A program made the translations under genes and the position numbers. Below the pieces are notes generated by a model, which was not told the DNA's origin, did not search any database, and worked only from the letters and a program-made list of their open reading frames with translations. 64,000 nucleotides of DNA from Dyadobacter sp. CY345 (GTDB taxonomy: Bacteria > Bacteroidota > Bacteroidia > Cytophagales > Spirosomataceae): positions 1,116,001 to 1,180,000 of the forward strand of contig NZ_JAKFFS010000001.1 of the NCBI RefSeq assembly GCF_021502725.1, read 5' to 3'. This document shows positions 54,400-63,940 of this stretch, piece after piece; the stretch's first letter is position 1; the number at the start of each line of letters is the position of its first letter.

Positions 54400-55260
54400 T
54401 TATTTCACATTACCTTGTGCCGAATTGGAAACGGATTCCCATTCCTCCCATGTTTCCATACGCTCCGCATAAGCTTTGCGGACCCATGGCAGATTATGAC
54501 TCCCCAGGAAAAAACGCAACGGAGGGTTTTCGGCATCCACTATTTTAAACAATGCTTCCGGTGTGGCTTCCGGATCACCTCTTTCCATGCTTTGCAGGCC
54601 ATCCGCAAACTTATTCTTAAAATCAGCATAAATATCCATCCCCGCCGCAAATTTCAGAGATTCCTGACTGCCAAACTCTGTTGCATAGGCACCCGGTTCA
54701 ATAATCGTTACTTTAATACCGAAAGGCTTCACTTCTGATGCAAGGCTTTCGTGAATTGCCTCAAATGCCCACTTGGAAGAACAATAGTAACCAATCACCG
54801 GCAATGTAACATGACCAAGGTTGCTGGATGTTCCCATAATATGACCGCCACCTTGCTGACGCAAAAGTGGTAAAGCTGCCTGAATAACCGCCAGTGCACC
54901 GAAAATATTGGTATCATACATCGCCTTTACGTCTTCGGAGCTGGCTTCTTCAATCGTACCGACCAGGGAATAGCCGGCATTATTAAGTATGATATCGAGC
55001 CTTCCGAAATGAGCGTATGCCTGTGCTACTACTGTCTTGACCTGTTCCGAATTGGTTACATCCAGTTCAAGCGTTAACACATTTTCTCCGTACTTTTCTT
55101 TTAGATCCGCGATCCCTGAAAGCTTTCTTGCGGTAGCAGCCACCTTATCGCCACGCTTTAAAGCAGCATCCGCCCAAACTTTACCAAATCCACGGGATGC
55201 TCCTGTTATAAACCAAACCTTACTATTGGATTTTGCATTCTGTTGTTCCATAATTTTCAT
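54400..55260 (-). CDS. short-chain dehydrogenase/reductase
   Basis: A 286-residue protein (or 283 from ATG 55251). It has TGASRGFG (19-26), NNAG (93-96), S145 and Y159-x3-K163 (YCSSKWAFE), followed by IIEPGAYATEFG after the catalytic site. The C-terminal extension of about 60 residues with HNLPWVRKAYAERMETW is typical of the cytosolic SDR subgroup that oxidises or reduces alcohols and retinol-like substrates. Specific substrate unknown. Regulated, by inference, by the AraC gene next to it. Confidence 0.92.
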   Translation of the reverse strand: MKIMEQQNAKSNSKVWFITGASRGFGKVWADAALKRGDKVAATARKLSGIADLKEKYGENVLTLELDVTNSEQVKTVVAQAYAHFGRLDIILNNAGYSLVGTIEEASSEDVKAMYDTNIFGALAVIQAALPLLRQQGGGHIMGTSSNLGHVTLPVIGYYCSSKWAFEAIHESLASEVKPFGIKVTIIEPGAYATEFGSQESLKFAAGMDIYADFKNKFADGLQSMERGDPEATPEALFKIVDAENPPLRFFLGSHNLPWVRKAYAERMETWEEWESVSNSAQGNVK

Positions 55261-56666
55261 TTTGTTTTTGTTTAAACAAAAGTCGCAGATTGGCTTTGTG
55301 TATCCGTAGCCTAATTGAGGTTGTTCGTAGCCAAAATAAGAATGGACAAAAATTCGTATAGTTAAGGAATAAGATTAGCCGGTAAGGAGATGCAGCACTG
55401 ATAAGACAGATACAAAAATCTATTATATATGTTTATATTCAGTCAGGAAGAGACGATACTGTTGAAGAATTTATACAGCGTGACCAACAGATTCCGTGGC
55501 AGATTGACTATCAAAAGATTATTTATCGCGATATATTAAATAGCTGACTATCAAAAATAGGCTGGTCCAAAGGAAACGGGATGTCCTTAATTTCCGAATT
55601 GTGGTGATTATGGGCTCGAATTCTTCAAATAGGAATTGAAATTAGGTTAATTTCAACCGAAAATATTATCTTGACATAATTATCGTTAATTTCTTTTATT
55701 TGCAGATATCTGGCTTTTTAGGGTCTCTGCATGTCCCTGATTTGTCCTTCGGTCATTATAAAATATTGATAATCAATATATTTTAAGTTTTGTTTGGGAA
55801 TTTTAGATAAATACAAACTAGTTACTTAGTTATGTTGATTTTTTTATATGTTTAAATCTATCGCGTATAATGGTTCACGGTCTCTTCAACCTTTCCTTTA
55901 ATTATTTACAGTATCCGCTTGGTCTGGTCGTACTGACTGGTAACTAATGGTTAACAAGGTGAGGGCAGTTGTAATTATCTACCCTGCAATCTACAATCTA
56001 TAAACTTAGTTTACTGGCGTATCTTTTCGCCCATTTGTAACGAAAACCTATTATTGTTTTAAAACAAAAAGAGCCAGAGAGCAAACTCTGACCCTTTTAC
56101 AACACCCTCCTCAGTGGCGATTATCGCGACACTCAATATTATACAAAGGTTTTAACATTTCTTTAGATTTCCAAATCAAGAAAGATCAAAGTCATAATCT
56201 GATCTTTCTAAGTACCACATAGGCTGAATATCAAAAGATCCCAGATTTAAAGATCAGACCCAATAATCGTTTTGGATATTTCTTAGCAAGAGATCCACGT
56301 ATTCCGGTCTCTATATATTTAAAAGAGGTTCCGATAGAGCATCAAAGGGAATGCTGAAGTTTTTTCCCCAATCATCAAGTCAAAAAGAATAGCAAAACTA
56401 GCGTCCCGGGTTTTATAGCATTTTAAAAGCGGCCAAAAGTGTTCGGCATAATGACGGTCCTTTCTATTCCTTTATCTTTTAGAATTTAGTACCGTCAACC
56501 CTTCGGGTACTTATTCCACTTCCTTTTGGCTACTAACCAGGCCGCTGACGTTGGGCTTTCTTTTTTTCATGTTTTTTTCTTTGGGGAAAAACAATGTTGT
56601 TTTTCATAAGTCAGACACGAGGGAAAGAGAAAAGAAAATTATTTTTTCACTTTAATTCTTTCAATT
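55261..56666. other. 1.4-kb gene-poor stretch before the mobile-element block
   Basis: No complete gene is supported. A 53-codon open frame without a normal start (55386-55547) reads YVYIQSGRDDTVEEFIQRDQ and then QIPWQIDYQKIIYRDILNS; it looks like a fragment of coding DNA. A 10-bp hairpin with an 11-nt loop lies at 56179-56209 (AGAAAGATCA with TGATCTTTCT). The short direct repeat TGACTATCAAAA occurs at about 55505 and 55544. The final 200 bp resemble the leader of mobile-element SSB operons. Confidence 0.45.
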
Positions 56667-57071
56667 ATGGAAATCGTAGCGCGGCTTGTTTCGGATGCTA
56701 ATGTATCACAAACAAAATCAGGCAGAAAAGTAGTCAAATTCACAGTGGCCATTAACGACTATTACAAACCTAAAAATGGAGAGGGCGTGCAGACAACGAC
56801 TTATGTTGCCTGTAATTACTGGATCAGTGAGGCTATTGCCCCTCGACTTTTGAAAGGGGTTTTGGTCGAATTATCCGGACGTTTGGGTGTAGAAGCCTAC
56901 ATCAACAAATCTGGTGAGGCTGTCGGGGTCATCAATTTTCAAGTAAACCGGATTAAACTGCATTCGCCAAAGTCAAAGGGCGATACGGCGAGTGCAAGTA
57001 CTGATTTGAAAAGCCGCTCAACCGCAACAAATACCTGCCCTGTGGGTAGTGATGACGACCTGCCGTTTTAA
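56667..57071 (+). CDS. ssb: single-stranded DNA-binding protein (mobile-element type)
   Basis: A 134-residue OB-fold protein. It starts MEIVARLVSDANVSQTKSGR, carries VVKFTVAINDYY and TYVACNYW in the OB strands, and ends in an acidic tail with the DDDLPF tip that recruits partner proteins such as polymerase subunits and helicases. The body is short and the linker is small, as in SSBs of Bacteroidota conjugative elements rather than the housekeeping copy. It begins the block SSB, DUF932, small acidic protein, RadC that such elements carry. Confidence 0.92.
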   Translation: MEIVARLVSDANVSQTKSGRKVVKFTVAINDYYKPKNGEGVQTTTYVACNYWISEAIAPRLLKGVLVELSGRLGVEAYINKSGEAVGVINFQVNRIKLHSPKSKGDTASASTDLKSRSTATNTCPVGSDDDLPF

Positions 57072-57107
57072 TCATTCTATATTTTTTTCATCTAAACTTT
57101 TATTACC

Positions 57108-58175
57108 ATGTCACATAACCTTCATTTAAACGAGCATACAAACAAGCACAGTTTCTTTTCAGTTAAAGAAAAGGCATGGCACGAATTGGGCCAGATACTT
57201 GACAAGCATCCCACGAGTGTGCAGGCAATCAAAGAGGCTGGACTGGACTACGAGGTTGCTAAAGCACCGCTTTTTATTCATGCTAATCCTGTGCGTATAG
57301 AGCAAGGCGTTGATTTAGTTACTCAGTGGGAGACTCCGGTTTCAGGGTATTTCGCAACCAAACGCACAGACACCGGCGTTCCGCTTGGCGTAGTGGGCAA
57401 AGACTACCAGATTGTTCAGAACAGCGATGCATTTTCTTTTCTTGATTCCATAGCAGGTTGTGGTCAGATCCACTACGAGACTGCCGGGGCACTGGGTCAG
57501 GGTGCGCGTATTTTTATTGCGGCCAAATTGCCAGGTCACATTAAAATAGGAAACGATGATCTGATTGAAAAGTATCTTTTTCTTACCAACTCTCATGACG
57601 GATCAGCCAGTATTACGGCAGCTTTTACACCGATCAGAATCGTTTGTCAAAATACACTGAACGCCGCTATGCGAAATATGACCAATGTTGTGCGCATCCG
57701 CCATACGTCTAGTGCCAAACTGCGTTTGCAGCAGGCGCATAAAGTAATGGGACTGGCAAATCTCATTTCCAGTGAGCTTGAACCAGTATTTAATCAATGG
57801 GCAAAGGTGCGCATTACTGATAAGGAGCTTAGAAGACTGATTCAGATGGCTATGGCACCTAACCGCGAAGTGCTGGGGAAACTGAAAGACAGCAAAATAG
57901 AAGAGCTCTCCTCGCATTATACCAATATGGTCGAAAGTGTGTATGAGTATGCACTGAGCAGTCCTACCCAGAATATGGAGACAACAGCTGGTACAGTATT
58001 CGGAGCCTACAACGCTGTAACGGGTTATTTTCAGAATGTTAGAAGCTACAAGGATCAGGAGGCCAAAGTCAAATCTTTGCTTTTGGGTGGGACCGCGCAG
58101 CAGCGCGGACAAACGGCTTATGACTTCTGTGATGAATTTAGCAGCTACGGATCTGATGTATTTAACATGAATTAA
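57108..58175 (+). CDS. DUF932 phage/plasmid-like protein
   Basis: A 355-residue protein with DUF932 landmarks: WHELGQILDKHPTSVQAI near the N-terminus, GVVGKDYQIVQNSDAF, GARIFIAAKLPGH, LTNSHDGSASITAAFTPIRI and NTLNAAM. DUF932 proteins occur in phages, plasmids and integrative elements, usually next to SSB and RadC genes; their biochemical role is unknown. It lies 36 bp after ssb. Confidence 0.9.
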   Translation: MSHNLHLNEHTNKHSFFSVKEKAWHELGQILDKHPTSVQAIKEAGLDYEVAKAPLFIHANPVRIEQGVDLVTQWETPVSGYFATKRTDTGVPLGVVGKDYQIVQNSDAFSFLDSIAGCGQIHYETAGALGQGARIFIAAKLPGHIKIGNDDLIEKYLFLTNSHDGSASITAAFTPIRIVCQNTLNAAMRNMTNVVRIRHTSSAKLRLQQAHKVMGLANLISSELEPVFNQWAKVRITDKELRRLIQMAMAPNREVLGKLKDSKIEELSSHYTNMVESVYEYALSSPTQNMETTAGTVFGAYNAVTGYFQNVRSYKDQEAKVKSLLLGGTAQQRGQTAYDFCDEFSSYGSDVFNMN

Positions 58176-58179
58176 TCCA

Positions 58180-58205
58180 ATGGCCGTCGTTATTTCGGCG
58201 GCCAT
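58180..58205 (+). terminator. GC-rich hairpin after the DUF932 gene
   Basis: ATGGCCGTCG (58180-58189) and CGGCGGCCAT (58196-58205) pair over 10 bp with one G-T wobble around TTATTT. No U-tract follows, so it may be a processing or attenuation hairpin rather than a full terminator. Confidence 0.4.
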
Positions 58206-58280
58206 AAAGAGAACTCCCTTGAAAAAAGTTGAAATACCCAAGTTACTTCTAAGAGCAGCGTTCCAATAAAAGATAAAACT

Positions 58281-58949
58281 ATGGAAAAGATAACCATCAC
58301 ACTTTTCAGGTTTGAAGCGTTACCCAAAACGGTACAAGAAAAGGCGGTAGAGAATTTATCGCATATTAATGTCGATGATTCTTTTTGGTATGAATATACC
58401 TATGAACATTTCACAAGGTTATGTGCAAAATTGGCAGTCGTTATTCAGCCAGGCAGTATACATTTTAGAGGATTTTATGCTCAGGGTGACGGGAGTAGTT
58501 TCCAGGCGGATGTAGATCTGCTAAAATTCATTGAAGCTATTAAAACCCTGAATTGGAAAGAAATTAATCCTTCCGCCGAGCTAGCTATATTGGCACCGGA
58601 AATTTCACCCCATATAATTTCACTTATCGAAAAAGGCTTTATTAAGGTTTTAGCGCATATTGATGCGCCGGGCAGGGGTGTTCATATATTAACCAATCTT
58701 GATTGGCAACATGATTCACCAAAAAATTTCCCAAATATTGATTATGCTTTTTCATCGATCGAAGACTGGTTTTACCAGGCGGCTGAAATGACACGGACGC
58801 GGAAGTCGTTTTTCATAATGATTTCGTTTCCGTCAAATTCTTTCACCTGCAAACGGTTCACGATAAACGAGCGGTTTGTGATGACAAAAAGTGCGCTTGG
58901 CAGGTTTCGCATCATCTCGGAGATTGGCATCCGGGTGTATGAAATGTGA
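58281..58949 (+). CDS. mobile-element protein whose 3' end has been replaced
   Basis: A 222-codon frame. Residues 1-165 look like a member of the acidic, helical proteins found beside DUF932 genes (LFRFEALPKTVQEKAVENLS, INVDDSFWYEYTYEHFTRL). From about residue 165, after the DWFYQAA segment, the frame runs antisense through the LytTR gene and has no resemblance to that family, whose members normally continue with a helix carrying YLTSDEAV. The natural C-terminus therefore seems to be lost at a junction near 58,775. The first 165 residues may still fold, or the gene may be dead. Confidence 0.5.
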   Translation: MEKITITLFRFEALPKTVQEKAVENLSHINVDDSFWYEYTYEHFTRLCAKLAVVIQPGSIHFRGFYAQGDGSSFQADVDLLKFIEAIKTLNWKEINPSAELAILAPEISPHIISLIEKGFIKVLAHIDAPGRGVHILTNLDWQHDSPKNFPNIDYAFSSIEDWFYQAAEMTRTRKSFFIMISFPSNSFTCKRFTINERFVMTKSALGRFRIISEIGIRVYEM

Positions 58950-59542
58950 TCGCCCCGGTAGATTTTGACATAGTTTTTCGCGCCTTCCACAAAGGTGACA
59001 TCGGTGTATTCCATTTGCAGAATCCGCTTTTCGACTTTAAGCCACATAGAATTCTTGTGGAAGGCGGGCAAAACGCCTTGATAATTTTCCTGGTTTTGAT
59101 AATCATTATCATCTTGGATGACACGGTTATCGGTGGGAAATGTGTCTGCCGGCTTAGCGGCTTTGATCTGCTGATTTCTGGCAATCAGGACTGTTTCCAG
59201 AAACTTATCGAAGATGATAGGCTTTAAAAGGAAACCTGAAATGCTGTACCTATAGCCATCAATAGCAAAGTTTCCGTGGGCGGTGGTCAGGATAACTGCA
59301 GAGCTGTTCGTTTTTAATAATTCCAGCATTCTGAGCCCATTTAGATCGGGCATTTCTACATCCAAAAACAAAATGCCTGGATTTAGTATTGGGATTTTAT
59401 CGAGCGCATCCAACGCCCTGTAAAATCCCTGGATGCTGTACAGCCAGGGAAGTTTTTCAATGTACTGACTCAGCAGATTATGTGCCGGCATTTCATCATC
59501 GACGATCATGCAGCTGATTGCGTTGGTGGGTTGTTCTTCCAT
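58772..59542 (-). CDS. LytTR-family response regulator, probably shortened at its C-terminus
   Basis: A 256-residue regulator: a receiver domain (CMIVDDEMPAHNLLSQYIEK, phosphorylated residue D61 in LFLDVEMP) and a LytTR DNA-binding domain (about 165-250; WLKVEKRILQMEYTDVTFVE, NYVKIYRGDHISY, SFIVNRLQVKEFDGNEIIMK). The usual last strand and helix of LytTR (with an ISRSY-like sequence) are replaced by VISAAW and a stop at the junction with the 58281 gene. Its sensor kinase is not nearby. In Bacteroidota such regulators often accompany peptide export or lanthipeptide genes, in line with the LanB gene 86 bp upstream. Confidence 0.85.
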   Translation of the reverse strand: MEEQPTNAISCMIVDDEMPAHNLLSQYIEKLPWLYSIQGFYRALDALDKIPILNPGILFLDVEMPDLNGLRMLELLKTNSSAVILTTAHGNFAIDGYRYSISGFLLKPIIFDKFLETVLIARNQQIKAAKPADTFPTDNRVIQDDNDYQNQENYQGVLPAFHKNSMWLKVEKRILQMEYTDVTFVEGAKNYVKIYRGDHISYTRMPISEMMRNLPSALFVITNRSFIVNRLQVKEFDGNEIIMKNDFRVRVISAAW

Positions 59543-59628
59543 GATTTTCTAAATTTACGTTGGTGGGTAAACCGTTTCATTAGAAGGAGGATAAGTACAA
59601 TTTAGTGTCTGATCGGTGACTTGCAAAA

Positions 59629-62600
59629 TCATGAAGAAGAAATTTTATCGTGTTCAATTAATTTCAACACTGTTTTATAATATTTCTGTAAAAAGTGATA
59701 AAGGACCCATTCTTGCCTTCTTTGCTGGGTATTAAACCACCGGTTCAAAAACAAATGAACCAGGTTCATGGCCAATTCTTTGATTTGTTCTTGTGGCAGT
59801 GAATCCACAGATTCCAGCGCCTGTTTCATACTACCTGATCTTTGAGTAAATAAACAGGTGAATTCAAGTATGCTATTTTGATGGTCGAACCCTGGATCCA
59901 AATATGAATGAATAAGGGTTCTATATTTCCGGTACTTTTTGTCCAGGGTAATCAGATCTTTATAGTCTTTCGAGAATTCTTTGGTAAACTGTGCATGAAG
60001 ATCTTGGATCACCGCTAATTTTCCAGTGCCGTTAAGACCAAGATCATTCAGAAGCTGATCGCATCCCCTAAGCGCCAGAAGCCATTTCAGGTATGGATCA
60101 GCGTTTTCAGTCAATAACCTCAGACAATTACTGGTGCACTGGCTATCGGTATAAAAAATGGATTCAAGTTTTGAGTAGGGCAGAAATGGATACCGGGATA
60201 TCTCGCGCTGATAATAATCTGTTTTTAAGGCCCAGATAAGACCAATATTTAAAAAAGGCGAGAGCAAAGAATGAAACTGGGATAGTAAACTGCTCCACTC
60301 CCTTAGTTTATCTGCAAGATTGAAACGGACCCTTAAATGTTCTTCAGGGTCGTAGTAGCGTATGTAGAACCATTTTTCAATAGTGCCCTGACCTAGTAAA
60401 CTTTCACAGAATGGAGCAATGATATTGGTCAGAAGGTAATCAGACGCCTGAGCGCTGCAATAGATTTTTAGATAGAGCCACTCGCTTCCTGGATTGTAAA
60501 TGACCGGCTCCTGGTTAGAACAATGTTGAATAACTTCTGTTTCTTCTCTCGATTCGCCTGTAAGAAAAGGAATAATAATTTCGTGTTCGATGCTTTTGCC
60601 ATCTTCCGCGAGAAAACCCTGGCCAGTCGGATCAAGGTATTCGACCAATGTTAACTTCTTTGATTTTTTAAGGTAGGAGCAAAGTAGCTGCAAAGAAAAT
60701 ACGCATTGCCCGTCGATCAGCAGCTGGTTATCACCTTGCTGAATCTGAACGTAGCGGGGAATTTGAAACTGCTGACAGATGCTACTCCATGCGCTTAAAA
60801 CCTGATCTCTGTTTCCGGTTAGTCTTTCATGAAGTTTACCATCAAGCTGCCAACTTGCTTTTTGCAGGATCAGGTGTTTAAAAGTGATTCTTGGAAAGAA
60901 AGGCTCATCAAGACTTTGGTGCCAATCCCAATTCAAGTAGGACGCGCCGGATTGCTGGGCAAGCTCGCAAAGAAAACGGTAAAAAGGCAGTCCGTTACTG
61001 TAATTATGAGCGCTGCTTAGCCGTGGGATGATCCTTTTACCAAGCCTTTGACAGGTAAGTATAATTTGCTTGCCGTCCGGGGATGATACGCAGATCTCAC
61101 CAGGTTGAATCTGAAAGCCTGGTTCAACGCAGCTTGCCGATAGATATGGGATTTCATAGTCATATAAGCTTGGCCGCTTGATTACGTTTAAACTTCTGGC
61201 ATCGGGGATGTGGCAGATCTCGGCAAAAATAACGCCCGGATTCCGGCTTTGCTCATATGCAGAGAAAGAGCGCAGCTTACTTTCTAAATCAGGACTGGCC
61301 TGTGTAAAACGGGTCATAAGACTAAGACAAGAGGGGCCTGCCATGGCCCTGAGATCGAATTTAAAATCGCCCTGGCTGGCGGCGCTTTCAGATTCAGCCA
61401 GGATACTGCCCAAAAGATAAAAGCTGACAGGTAGCTTACCTGATTTCACTTCACTATTCTCCTTTAAGTCATCAACGGTAAGCTCAACTGTTTTCAGTCC
61501 CTGATTTTTGGCTCTCTGCAAGATTTTTATCTTTATGGTGCTCAGGGCAGAATCACCCTTCTTTTCAGATTCGGATTTAATCTCATTGCCAAGCCCTTCG
61601 AGTATCGGAAGCTCATTGGCCCCAGCAGGATTAAGAGAGCCAAATCCGATTCCTGAAATTTCATCCAGGCATGTGAGCAGCAGCATCTGTCTGGAACCAA
61701 GTCTTTCAAAAAGTTTGCTGGCAAATTGTTTTAAATCCGGACTATCAGCCTGCTGAGCGAGTGGTATCAGCTGCTTGATATCGCTTTCGATAACATCAAC
61801 TGTAACCTGGCTTATTTCACAGACGTCAGTATTAAAATAAAGATTACTTTGAATCAGGTGCCTGCTGTGATTCGCAGAGTTTTCAAAATTTAAAAGCGGG
61901 TGTAAGTTTTCATAGACGCTAACTGGATTTGAACCGGTTTTCAAAAGCATGTCGATTTTGCTGAAACGCGCTATTTCTGACTGAGCTCCACCCGCATCTT
62001 CAAGTGCTGAAATCATTCGCGTTAAATAGTCTTCTCCGGTAGCGTTCATTTCCAAGCTGCTGACAAGTACGCCCGCTTTAAGTAATGAACTGGTAAATTC
62101 AGTTGCTTGTTTCAGCGGAACATTTTCTCTCAGAAGCAGACCTATCAGCTCTTCGTACTGTAGGCCGTCCTTTGCGCTGGCTAAAACTAAATCCAGGATC
62201 TGCGTGGATTGTACAGCGGAAAGCTGGAAGCCAGATGCAGAATCTGAAAGCCGCTCGAAATAGCGGTAAGAATCCAGCGCCCGGTAAAGCGATGTATTGG
62301 GAAAAAACTTTGACTGATTTAAGACAGCATCGTTTTGTAGGATTTGTTTGCAGGTTTCCAACAGGCATTCCGAGTCCAGCCGGGTGTATAAATCAATAAA
62401 ATCCCTGTTTTGAAATTTGATCTTATTTTGACCAGTGAGCGTTCCCACAGCGCAGCCGGCAAACAATCCAAAAGGGGTACAGCGCGTGCACATCCGGATC
62501 AGATACTTGTAAAGTGTTTGCAGTATCTTCTCTTTTCCATTTTGAAGCTCCCCGCTGATTAATCTGAGAAGTTGATCATAAAGCTCGGGTGAAGCCAGAT

Positions 62601-62751
62601 GCACGGCCTGTTGAAGCCGGGCATCTGAATAGATGATCTTTAAATAATATTCAAATAAATCAGGCCGGTCAGCTACGGCTTTTTGAAAGCCAAATAAAAT
62701 CTCTTTGGAAAGCAGCGGCCTTCTCAAAAGAAAGAATCCTTGTGTTTTCAT
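59629..62751 (-). CDS. class I lanthipeptide dehydratase (LanB), full length
   Basis: ATG 62751 gives a 1040-residue protein; an upstream in-frame TTG (62760) is less likely. The N-terminal region has the Lant_dehydr_N signature LIRMCTRCTPFGLFAG with GCAVG following, and the C-terminal 290 residues match the SpaB_C/thiopeptide-type elimination domain (EWLYLKIYCSAQASDYLL, then EKWFYIRYYDPEEHLRVRF, then FTKEFSKDYKDLITLDKKYR). LanB glutamylates Ser and Thr of a precursor peptide with tRNA-Glu and eliminates the glutamate to form dehydro residues. No cyclase, transporter or convincing precursor is encoded nearby, so the cluster is incomplete or the partner genes lie elsewhere. It is encoded head-on against mobile-element genes. 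Confidence 0.9.
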   Translation of the reverse strand: MKTQGFFLLRRPLLSKEILFGFQKAVADRPDLFEYYLKIIYSDARLQQAVHLASPELYDQLLRLISGELQNGKEKILQTLYKYLIRMCTRCTPFGLFAGCAVGTLTGQNKIKFQNRDFIDLYTRLDSECLLETCKQILQNDAVLNQSKFFPNTSLYRALDSYRYFERLSDSASGFQLSAVQSTQILDLVLASAKDGLQYEELIGLLLRENVPLKQATEFTSSLLKAGVLVSSLEMNATGEDYLTRMISALEDAGGAQSEIARFSKIDMLLKTGSNPVSVYENLHPLLNFENSANHSRHLIQSNLYFNTDVCEISQVTVDVIESDIKQLIPLAQQADSPDLKQFASKLFERLGSRQMLLLTCLDEISGIGFGSLNPAGANELPILEGLGNEIKSESEKKGDSALSTIKIKILQRAKNQGLKTVELTVDDLKENSEVKSGKLPVSFYLLGSILAESESAASQGDFKFDLRAMAGPSCLSLMTRFTQASPDLESKLRSFSAYEQSRNPGVIFAEICHIPDARSLNVIKRPSLYDYEIPYLSASCVEPGFQIQPGEICVSSPDGKQIILTCQRLGKRIIPRLSSAHNYSNGLPFYRFLCELAQQSGASYLNWDWHQSLDEPFFPRITFKHLILQKASWQLDGKLHERLTGNRDQVLSAWSSICQQFQIPRYVQIQQGDNQLLIDGQCVFSLQLLCSYLKKSKKLTLVEYLDPTGQGFLAEDGKSIEHEIIIPFLTGESREETEVIQHCSNQEPVIYNPGSEWLYLKIYCSAQASDYLLTNIIAPFCESLLGQGTIEKWFYIRYYDPEEHLRVRFNLADKLREWSSLLSQFHSLLSPFLNIGLIWALKTDYYQREISRYPFLPYSKLESIFYTDSQCTSNCLRLLTENADPYLKWLLALRGCDQLLNDLGLNGTGKLAVIQDLHAQFTKEFSKDYKDLITLDKKYRKYRTLIHSYLDPGFDHQNSILEFTCLFTQRSGSMKQALESVDSLPQEQIKELAMNLVHLFLNRWFNTQQRRQEWVLYHFLQKYYKTVLKLIEHDKISSS

Positions 62752-63103
62752 AATATGCAATGATTGGTGTCAGTGATCCAATCAAATTCAGCACACTAGA
62801 CTTCGAAGTAAAATTCAAGGGAGATAACCGTATAAATCAGGGTTGAAGCAGCCAGAAAACATTTCGTCCCTGATTGTACAGTAAACCATCTGCTACTTTG
62901 CCGCAAGGAGCAATCTGAAGAGTCCTGACTTAATTACGCTACAAAGTTAGGCTTTGGGAGCGCTGGAACCCTCATGAAATTCCGGCATAAACGCTGGGGG
63001 CCGACGCGGCAGGCTTTCCTTTATTCCGTTGCTTCATGATTGTTAGACTCCCTTAGCCAGAAAGAGCACCATAATAAATTCATAAACCTTAAATTCGATT
63101 ATT
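62752..63103. other. intergenic region upstream of LanB, no clear precursor gene
   Basis: About 350 bp between the LanB start (minus) and the RadC gene (plus). A typical lanthipeptide precursor would have a leader of 40-50 residues and a Ser/Thr/Cys-rich core; no such frame is seen on either strand. A 24-codon frame at 62815-62889 (minus) with two Cys is the nearest match and is not convincing. The right end of the LanB insert must lie in this gap. Confidence 0.5.
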
Positions 63104-63577
63104 ATGGAAAGCGCAAACAATGTTTCAAATCTTTATCAATTTGCAGAAGTTGAATTGATCTACAAAAGCCATGTCAAAGCAAGTCAGCGTCCAAAAATTA
63201 GTGGCTATTATGATGTATACCGGATCTTGCTACAATCCTGGGACGAAAACAAAATAGGATTTGTCGAGCAGTTTAAAATACTTCTTTTGGACCGTGCCAA
63301 CAAGGTGCTGGGTATCTATGAGGTTTGTCAGGGAGGAACCAGCGGTGTGGTAGTTGATGTAAAGCTTATTTTTGCAGCGGCTTTAAAGGCTAATGCGCAC
63401 GGGATTATTTTAGCACACAATCACCCATCCGGAAATCTGACTGCAAGTGAAGCAGATAGGTTAATAACCAGACGATTGAAAAGTGCAGGTGAGATTATGG
63501 AAATCCCGGTATTGGATCATCTGATCATAACCAGTGAAGGGTACTATTCTTTCGTTGAACAGGGTGAATTGCCCTGA
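63104..63577 (+). CDS. RadC/JAB-domain protein (mobile-element type)
   Basis: A 157-residue protein with a JAB-type metal motif: HNHPSGNLTASEAD with H105, H107, S109 and D118. It has FKILLLDRANKVLG before and IPVLDHLIITSEGYYSF after it. RadC-like proteins carry a zinc site of the JAMM peptidase kind but no proven activity; they are standard cargo of Bacteroidota integrative elements. The HhH domain of full-length RadC is absent, as usual for the mobile form. Confidence 0.9.
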   Translation: MESANNVSNLYQFAEVELIYKSHVKASQRPKISGYYDVYRILLQSWDENKIGFVEQFKILLLDRANKVLGIYEVCQGGTSGVVVDVKLIFAAALKANAHGIILAHNHPSGNLTASEADRLITRRLKSAGEIMEIPVLDHLIITSEGYYSFVEQGELP

Positions 63578-63584
63578 TAAAAAA

Positions 63585-63623
63585 AGCGAATTACCGTAGG
63601 AGAATAACCTGGGGTAATTCGCT
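63585..63623. terminator. terminator between RadC and the convergent small gene
   Basis: AGCGAATTACC (63585-63595) pairs perfectly with GGTAATTCGCT (63613-63623) over 11 bp; AGG/CCT could extend the pairing in the loop. An A-run precedes the left arm, which becomes a U-tract for the minus-strand gene. Confidence 0.6.
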
Positions 63624-63652
63624 AATATAAATAATACGCTTCGCACCTTGTA

Positions 63653-63940
63653 CTACGCGGGCGCCAAGGCTTTCAGCTTTTGGCTAAGAAGCTGCAAACC
63701 TGCCTTCTCAAGACAATCTTTGCAGATTGAAGAAAGAATCTCACGGAACTCGATCAAAATGTTTTCCGGTAGACTTGGCAGCCCGGCTTTTCCGGTATCA
63801 TCTGAACCCTTCTCAATGGCGTGACAAAGAATCAGAACGGCCTTACGTGAAATTTTTAAATCGATCTTCACGATCTCATCCATACCAGGGCTGCATACAA
63901 GCGTGTCGTAGACCTTCGCTATCTCAATTTTTGAATCCAT
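63653..63940 (-). CDS. small hypothetical mobile-element protein
   Basis: A 95-residue protein (MDSKIEIAKVYDTLVCSPGM, then VKIDLKISRKAVLILCHAIE, then EFREILSSICKDCLEKAGL). It is mostly helical with several Cys residues (CKDC) but no known metal site pattern. It is convergent with RadC. Similar short proteins are common beside RadC genes, but I have no functional assignment. Confidence 0.65.
   Translation of the reverse strand: MDSKIEIAKVYDTLVCSPGMDEIVKIDLKISRKAVLILCHAIEKGSDDTGKAGLPSLPENILIEFREILSSICKDCLEKAGLQLLSQKLKALAPA

Noticed and set aside
62815..62889. 24-codon minus-strand frame (two Cys, one Ser, one Thr) upstream of LanB as a lanthipeptide precursor
   Set aside because: Too short, no leader region, and composition unlike a Ser/Thr/Cys-rich core; the frame is probably chance.
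58787..63015. GACGCGG occurring on both sides of the LanB insert as a target-site duplication
   Set aside because: Seven bases is easily expected by chance, and the left copy encodes part of the LytTR gene.
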